DNA from: Amycolatopsis sp. MtRt-6
Lineage (GTDB): Bacteria; Actinomycetota; Actinomycetes; Mycobacteriales; Pseudonocardiaceae
Assembly: GCF_017308975.1 (NCBI RefSeq)
Contig: NZ_JADWPD010000024.1
Location: 112,081 to 176,080 of the forward strand
Reading direction: 5' to 3'
Length of the DNA stretch: 64,000 nucleotides
The notes below the pieces were generated by a model, which saw only the letters and a program-made list of their open reading frames with translations, was not told the origin of the DNA and did no database searches. Position numbers and translations under genes: made by a program. Below, in pieces: positions 60,231-64,000 of the stretch; the stretch's first letter is position 1, and each line of letters starts with the position of its first letter.

Positions 60231-62357
60231 TCAGGCGGTGCGCTCCCGGATGCCGGCCAGCTCGGCGGGCGGCGGGCCGGGGTGCAGGATCCCCAGGTGC
60301 CGGGTGGTCCGCGTGAGGGCGACGTAGAGATCGTTGTGGCCCAGCGGTTCGGCGAGGATCGCGGCCGGGTCGACGACGAGCACGGCGTCGAACTCCAGGC
60401 CCTTGGCCTCGCGAGGCGTGAGCACGACGACGGGGTCGGTGAGGTCGGGCGGCGTGGTCACCGGCACGGCCGCGGCGATCCGCGCGTGGTGGACCGGCGG
60501 CGCGATGACGGCCAGCCGGCCGTCATCGTGGCGGGCGACGACATCGGCGAGGACGTCCGGCAGTTCGGTGAGCGTGGTGCGACGCCGCCAGGGGTGTTCA
60601 CCCGCGTGCCGGACCGAGCGGGGCGGCCGCAGCCCGGGGTGGTGGGCGGCGAGCAACGGAGCCGCGGCGGCCATGACCTCCGCCGGGGTGCGGTAGTTCA
60701 CGGTGAGCTCCGCCAGCCGCCAGCGACCGTCCACAGGCGACCGCGGCCCGTCGTCTCTCCCGGAACTGTCGGTGGTCCCGGGTAAGCTGGATACCGGGGG
60801 CCGGAGGCCGTCCCACGGTATGACGCGCGCCGCGGCGCCGGCCGGGTCGCCGGTCTGGGCGAGGTCGCCGACCACGGTCATCGACCTGGTGGGGCACCGG
60901 CGCAGCAGCATCCGCCAGGCCATCGCGGAGAGTTCCTGCGCCTCGTCGACGACCACGTGCCCGAAGGTCGCGCCGGTCTGTTCGCCGAGCACGGCGGCGG
61001 CCTCGTCCAGCAGCGGCACGTCGGCCGCGCTCCAGGCCTCGCCCGACGTGCCGAGCACCTGGGCCACCACTTCCGCCGCGGTCAGCGGCGGCCACACCTC
61101 GTCCAGCACGGCGCCGACCCCGGCGTCGGCCAGCAGCGCGGTCCGCAGCCGGGCCACGTCGGTCTCGTCGAGGATGCGCCGCGGACCTTCGGGGCCGGGC
61201 CCGGTGATGACACCGGCGGCGGCCAGCGCGCGCAGGTCGGCCTCGCCCAGGCGGCCGTCGGCGCTCCCGCCGTCGAGGGCCGCGCCGGTGTCGTCGAAGA
61301 CCACGTTCTCCATGCGGTCGGCCAGGTCCCGGGCGAGCGCGTCGACGAGCCGCTGCTGGAAGACCAGCCGCGCCGGGTTGTGCGGTAACCCGGTGCTGGT
61401 GGCCGCGTCGATCGCTTCGCGGCACGCATGGGGCTCCAGCCGCAGCACCTGCTGCTCGAAGTGCAGGTCGACGGGCTCGGTGGGCGGGCGCACCCGGGAC
61501 CGGACCGCGGCCGCGATCCGGCCGGCCATTTCGGCCCGGCCCTTGGCGACGGCGGTCTCGGGCGGGTCGGTCCGGCCGATCCGGACGCCCGGGCCCAGCT
61601 CGGCGACGGTCGACGTCACCACGGCGTGTTCGCCGAGGCCGGGGAGCACCTGCCCGATGTAGCCGAGGAAGACGCGGCTGGGGCCGACGACCAGGGCGCC
61701 GCGGGTGCGCAGGTGCGGACGGGCGTAGAGCAGGTAGGCCAGCCGGTGCAGCGCGACCGCGGTCTTGCCGGTGCCCGGACCGCCCTGCACGACCAGCACG
61801 CCGGGGTGGTTGTCGCGGACGATCCGGTCCTGTTCGGCCTGCAGCGTGGTGACGATGTCGTGCATCCGGCCGGTGCGCCGCGCGGTGAGCGCGGCCAGCA
61901 GTGCCGCGCCGCCGACCAGGACGTCGCCGGCGGCCTCGGTGTCCAGCAGTTCGTCGTCGAGGGCGACGACCTCCCGGCCGCGCGTGGTGATGCGCCGCCG
62001 TCGTCGCACGCCGTGCGGGGTGGCGAGGGTCGCGGTGTAGAACGGCCGCGCGGCGGGCGCGCGCCAGTCGAGCAGCAGCGCGTCGTCGTCGCGGAACAGG
62101 CCGAGGCGGCCGACGTAGCGGCGGCCGCCGTCACGCAGGTCGAGCCGTCCGAAGCACAGCCCGTCTTCGGCGGATTCCAGCCGGTCCAGCTCGGCGCGCC
62201 AGAACGGCGCGGTCGTCGGGTCCGCGGCGGCCAGCCGGGCGGCGGCCTGTTCGCGCAGCGCGTCCGCTTCGGCGTGGAGGGTGGTCAGGTATTCCTGTTC
62301 GGCGGCGAGTTCGCGCTCGGTTTCGTTCCTGCTGTTCCTGCTGTTCCTGCTGGGCAC
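60231..62357 (-). CDS. helR: HelR/HelD-like RNA-polymerase recycling ATPase (UvrD-type)
   Basis: This 708-residue superfamily 1 helicase-like ATPase has a coiled-coil N terminus, the ATP loop QGGPGTGKTAVALHRL, HVVVDEAQELSAMAW, MTVVGDLAQTGDP and TPREAKGLEFDAVLVVDP with ALTRTT. HelD/HelR proteins displace stalled or rifamycin-bound RNA polymerase. GTG 62357 follows GGGGAG. The first codons are a threefold 9-bp repeat (AGGAACAGC). HelR rather than HelD is inferred from size and lineage, and no complete rifamycin-associated element was seen upstream. Confidence 0.82.
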   Translation of the reverse strand: MPSRNSRNSRNETERELAAEQEYLTTLHAEADALREQAAARLAAADPTTAPFWRAELDRLESAEDGLCFGRLDLRDGGRRYVGRLGLFRDDDALLLDWRAPAARPFYTATLATPHGVRRRRRITTRGREVVALDDELLDTEAAGDVLVGGAALLAALTARRTGRMHDIVTTLQAEQDRIVRDNHPGVLVVQGGPGTGKTAVALHRLAYLLYARPHLRTRGALVVGPSRVFLGYIGQVLPGLGEHAVVTSTVAELGPGVRIGRTDPPETAVAKGRAEMAGRIAAAVRSRVRPPTEPVDLHFEQQVLRLEPHACREAIDAATSTGLPHNPARLVFQQRLVDALARDLADRMENVVFDDTGAALDGGSADGRLGEADLRALAAAGVITGPGPEGPRRILDETDVARLRTALLADAGVGAVLDEVWPPLTAAEVVAQVLGTSGEAWSAADVPLLDEAAAVLGEQTGATFGHVVVDEAQELSAMAWRMLLRRCPTRSMTVVGDLAQTGDPAGAAARVIPWDGLRPPVSSLPGTTDSSGRDDGPRSPVDGRWRLAELTVNYRTPAEVMAAAAPLLAAHHPGLRPPRSVRHAGEHPWRRRTTLTELPDVLADVVARHDDGRLAVIAPPVHHARIAAAVPVTTPPDLTDPVVVLTPREAKGLEFDAVLVVDPAAILAEPLGHNDLYVALTRTTRHLGILHPGPPPAELAGIRERTA

Positions 62358-62504
62358 GCCTGAGCTCCCCTGTCATCCCGGTGATCGGTGACGTCGAGGG
62401 TGCACGGCGAATCGGCGGAGAAACAGTCTTGTTCTTTCCCGTGGCTTCAGCCGCGCGTGGCGCTGCCAGGGCGCTCCGCGCGGCAAGCCCACCGCAATCG
62501 GGAG

Positions 62505-62903
62505 TCAGGCGGCGAATTTCCTGCGCGGAGCGCGCTTTCGCGGTGACGACGCGGACGATTCCGCGTCGGCCCCGTGCGCCCGCTCGTACGCGGCGGCGAC
62601 TTCGGAGGCGAGCCGGCCCCGTTCGGAGACCTCGAAGCCGTTGGCGTTCGCCCAGGCCCGGATCCGCTGGTTGCGCTCCCGATCGGAGGCGGTGGTCGAC
62701 TGACCGGTGGCCACGCGCACCTTCCGCCCCCCGACCCGGCGGCCGGCGTCGATGTAGCGGGCGAGTTCTGCCCGCAGGGCGGTCGCGTTCCGGTCCGAAA
62801 GGTCGATTTCGAAGGTGACGCCATCGAGGCTGAACTGGACGGTCTGGGCGGCGGCGCTGCCGTCGATGTCGTCGAGGATCTCGACGGAGACTTTCTGGGC
62901 CAC
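62505..62903 (-). CDS. Lsr2-like nucleoid-associated protein (paralogue)
   Basis: This 132-residue Lsr2-family protein silences AT-rich DNA. The N-terminal beta-rich dimerisation domain is VSVEILDDIDGSAAAQTV and FSLDGVTFEIDLS. The C-terminal DNA-binding part is IRAWANANGFEVSERGR with the RGR AT-hook-like motif, followed by LASEVAAAYERAHG. The basic tail KRAPRRKFAA is notable. The GTG start follows GGAGGAG. Most actinomycetes carry a canonical lsr2 and divergent paralogues. This one appears to be a paralogue. Confidence 0.88.
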   Translation of the reverse strand: MAQKVSVEILDDIDGSAAAQTVQFSLDGVTFEIDLSDRNATALRAELARYIDAGRRVGGRKVRVATGQSTTASDRERNQRIRAWANANGFEVSERGRLASEVAAAYERAHGADAESSASSPRKRAPRRKFAA

Positions 62904-64000
62904 TTGGGTACTCCTCCGGTGGATGTGCGCTCGAGAACGCGAACAACAATGTGCGGCGTTCGCCGGGAAGTGTATCCACAACCGGCCCGAAAGGGAATTC
63001 AACTCGCAGGGAAACAAGGCGGGTCCGTTCGGCGTAATTGCCCACGATCGGCGGAGGAAGCAGGCGCTGAGCAGCCCTCCGGCCGCGGTGGACGAAATGT
63101 GACGACATCGCCTCAATGGGTGAAGAACAACTTGGGGGAGAGGTGCCGGGCACGTCGGTCGTCGCGAAGGGTGGCGGGGTCTATTGTGGACGTCCTTTCC
63201 GGACAGGACCGATCGCGCAGCTGGCCGGTCGCGGCGGTGGGTGTTTCCGGTTCGTTCCCGAAATGCGGTTCTGCGGGTTGAAACGCCGGGCGGGGCGCCG
63301 GTTGCGGGAAAGCGGGGAGAAGGTTGGTGGGCTGTGGCCTGCCGGGCTGTCGCCCGCCGGGCGCGGGACCGGCGGTGGGTGCGGCGCGGCTGCCGGCGCG
63401 GGTGAGCGGATCTGGCGCCGGCGGCGGAGCATGGGGGCCGCCGAACGCCGCCATGTTGGCCGCGGCGGGGTGGCGGCAGTCCGTGGCGGGGGTGGCTCGC
63501 GTGGCGGCGGTCGCCGATGGTGCGGGCCGCTGGTGGCGGCCGCTGGTGCGGGCCGCTGTGGTGCGGGCTGGCCGCTGCCACTGGTGTGGGCCGCTGCGGG
63601 TGCGGGTTGCTACTGGTGGCAGCCGCTACGGGCGCGGGGCTGCTATGGGTGCCGGGTGCCACCAGCATCGGTCGCCGTTGGCGTCGGCCGGTGCTGCCGG
63701 CTCGGGTGTGGGCGGCGCCTCCGTGGGCGGTGCCCGGCGGGTCGGCCGGCTGCGGAACGCCTGGCCCGGTCCCGGTGGGCGTCCCGGGCTCGAGCTTCCG
63801 GTCGGCGACGGCCGCGACGTCCGGCGCGCTCCCGGTCGGCTGGGGTAGCCGGGGCTCGACCATGGGCAGCTGCTCGCCACCCCGCCCGCTGCCCGGCTGC
63901 CCGCCGCCACCGCCTGGCCGCCCGCCGCCACCGCCTGGCTGCCCGCCGCCACCGCCTGGCCGCCCGCCGCCACCGTCCGGCCGCCCGCCGCCACCGCCCG
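62904..64000. other. Intergenic and low-complexity region at window end
   Basis: Upstream of the Lsr2-like gene the sequence 62904-63180 is AT-richer and probably contains its promoter. From about 63300 the DNA is low-complexity GC (repeated GCCGCTGGTG/GTGCGGGC words). The minus strand in the Lsr2 frame has no stop up to the window end and reads Gly/Pro-rich, with GGGGGRP and EQLPMVEPRLPQPTG segments. It may be the 3' part of a repetitive gene beyond 64000. I cannot support a precise CDS. Confidence 0.4.
63895..63999. repeat. Five tandem copies of a 21-bp GC-rich unit
   Basis: Units beginning GGCYGCCCGCCGCCACCGCC repeat every 21 bp to the window end, with few changes. On the plus strand they encode G(R/C)PPPPP heptapeptides. 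On the minus strand they encode GGGGGRP/GGGGGQP or AVAAGGQ. The 7-residue period suggests a coding microsatellite of a repetitive protein. Confidence 0.75.

Noticed and set aside
62358..62504. A rifamycin-associated element upstream of the HelR-like gene
   Set aside because: Only GCGGCAAGCCC resembles one half of the element. The opposite half is absent, so no palindrome exists.
63324..63848. A 174-codon plus-strand ORF at the window end
   Set aside because: It consists of low-complexity Ala/Gly/Arg sequence with no recognisable ribosome site or domain.
63895..63999. CRISPR-like repeats
   Set aside because: The units are directly tandem without spacers and keep a coding 21-bp period.

Overview
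The window is a high-GC actinomycete chromosome segment, most like Amycolatopsis or another Pseudonocardiaceae. The evidence is GC-rich third codon positions, many GTG starts, Tat and lipoprotein sugar-binding proteins, an Lsr2-type protein, a HelR/HelD-type ATPase, and a high density of LacI, TetR and GntR regulators. The genus is inference. No rRNA, tRNA, CRISPR array or complete insertion sequence was found.

Layout: (a) 1-9.5 kb holds plant-polysaccharide degradation: a GH54 arabinofuranosidase (5' truncated), an SGNH esterase, a LacI-controlled sugar ABC operon ending in a GH63-like glycosidase, and a GH12 endoglucanase. (b) 9.6-17.1 kb holds small regulator/enzyme pairs: TetR/aldo-keto reductase, a GlxA-like regulator, a VOC protein, a WYL regulator, a TetR/FAD monooxygenase pair, and an ECF sigma factor with a membrane partner. 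(c) 17.2-32.5 kb is the most notable region, a two-armed L-fucose regulon. The minus arm encodes a 2,4-diketo-3-deoxy-fuconate hydrolase, a fuconolactonase, and LarA, LarB, LarC and LarE (the nickel-pincer lactate racemase system). The plus arm encodes fuconate dehydratase, a ketodeoxyfuconate dehydrogenase, a ribose-type ABC importer, an L-fucose dehydrogenase and a Tat-exported GH29 fucosidase. A FadR-type GntR gene closes the locus. (d) 32.6-33.6 kb is a SnoaL/TetR pair. (e) 33.7-39.8 kb is a LacI/GH36/ABC operon for alpha-galactosides. (f) 40.1-43.4 kb has an HTH-less LacI-like protein, a metallo-beta-lactamase-fold protein and an AraC regulator. (g) 43.5-51.9 kb is a LacI/ABC/GH42 operon followed by a lectin-tailed sialidase-like protein. 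(h) 52-55 kb has a decayed ROK fragment, a LacI and a second HTH-less LacI-like paralogue. (i) 55-64 kb has an SRPBCC-acyl-CoA ligase fusion, malic enzyme, a TAP-family hydrolase, a HelR-like ATPase, an Lsr2-like protein and a repetitive low-complexity end.

How it fits together: GH54, GH12, GH29, GH36, GH42 and an esterase together suggest use of decorated plant cell-wall polymers such as fucosylated galactoxyloglucan or arabinogalactan. Three CUT1 importers lack an ATPase gene and probably share one encoded elsewhere. In the fucose regulon the predicted non-phosphorylative route ends in pyruvate plus L-lactate. The fused operon for a nickel-dependent racemase with its cofactor-synthesis genes therefore suggests that the lactate is racemised as part of fucose catabolism. 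The same spaced palindrome, AGACAT-N3-ATGTCT, occurs at the divergent fucose promoter and beside the GntR gene.
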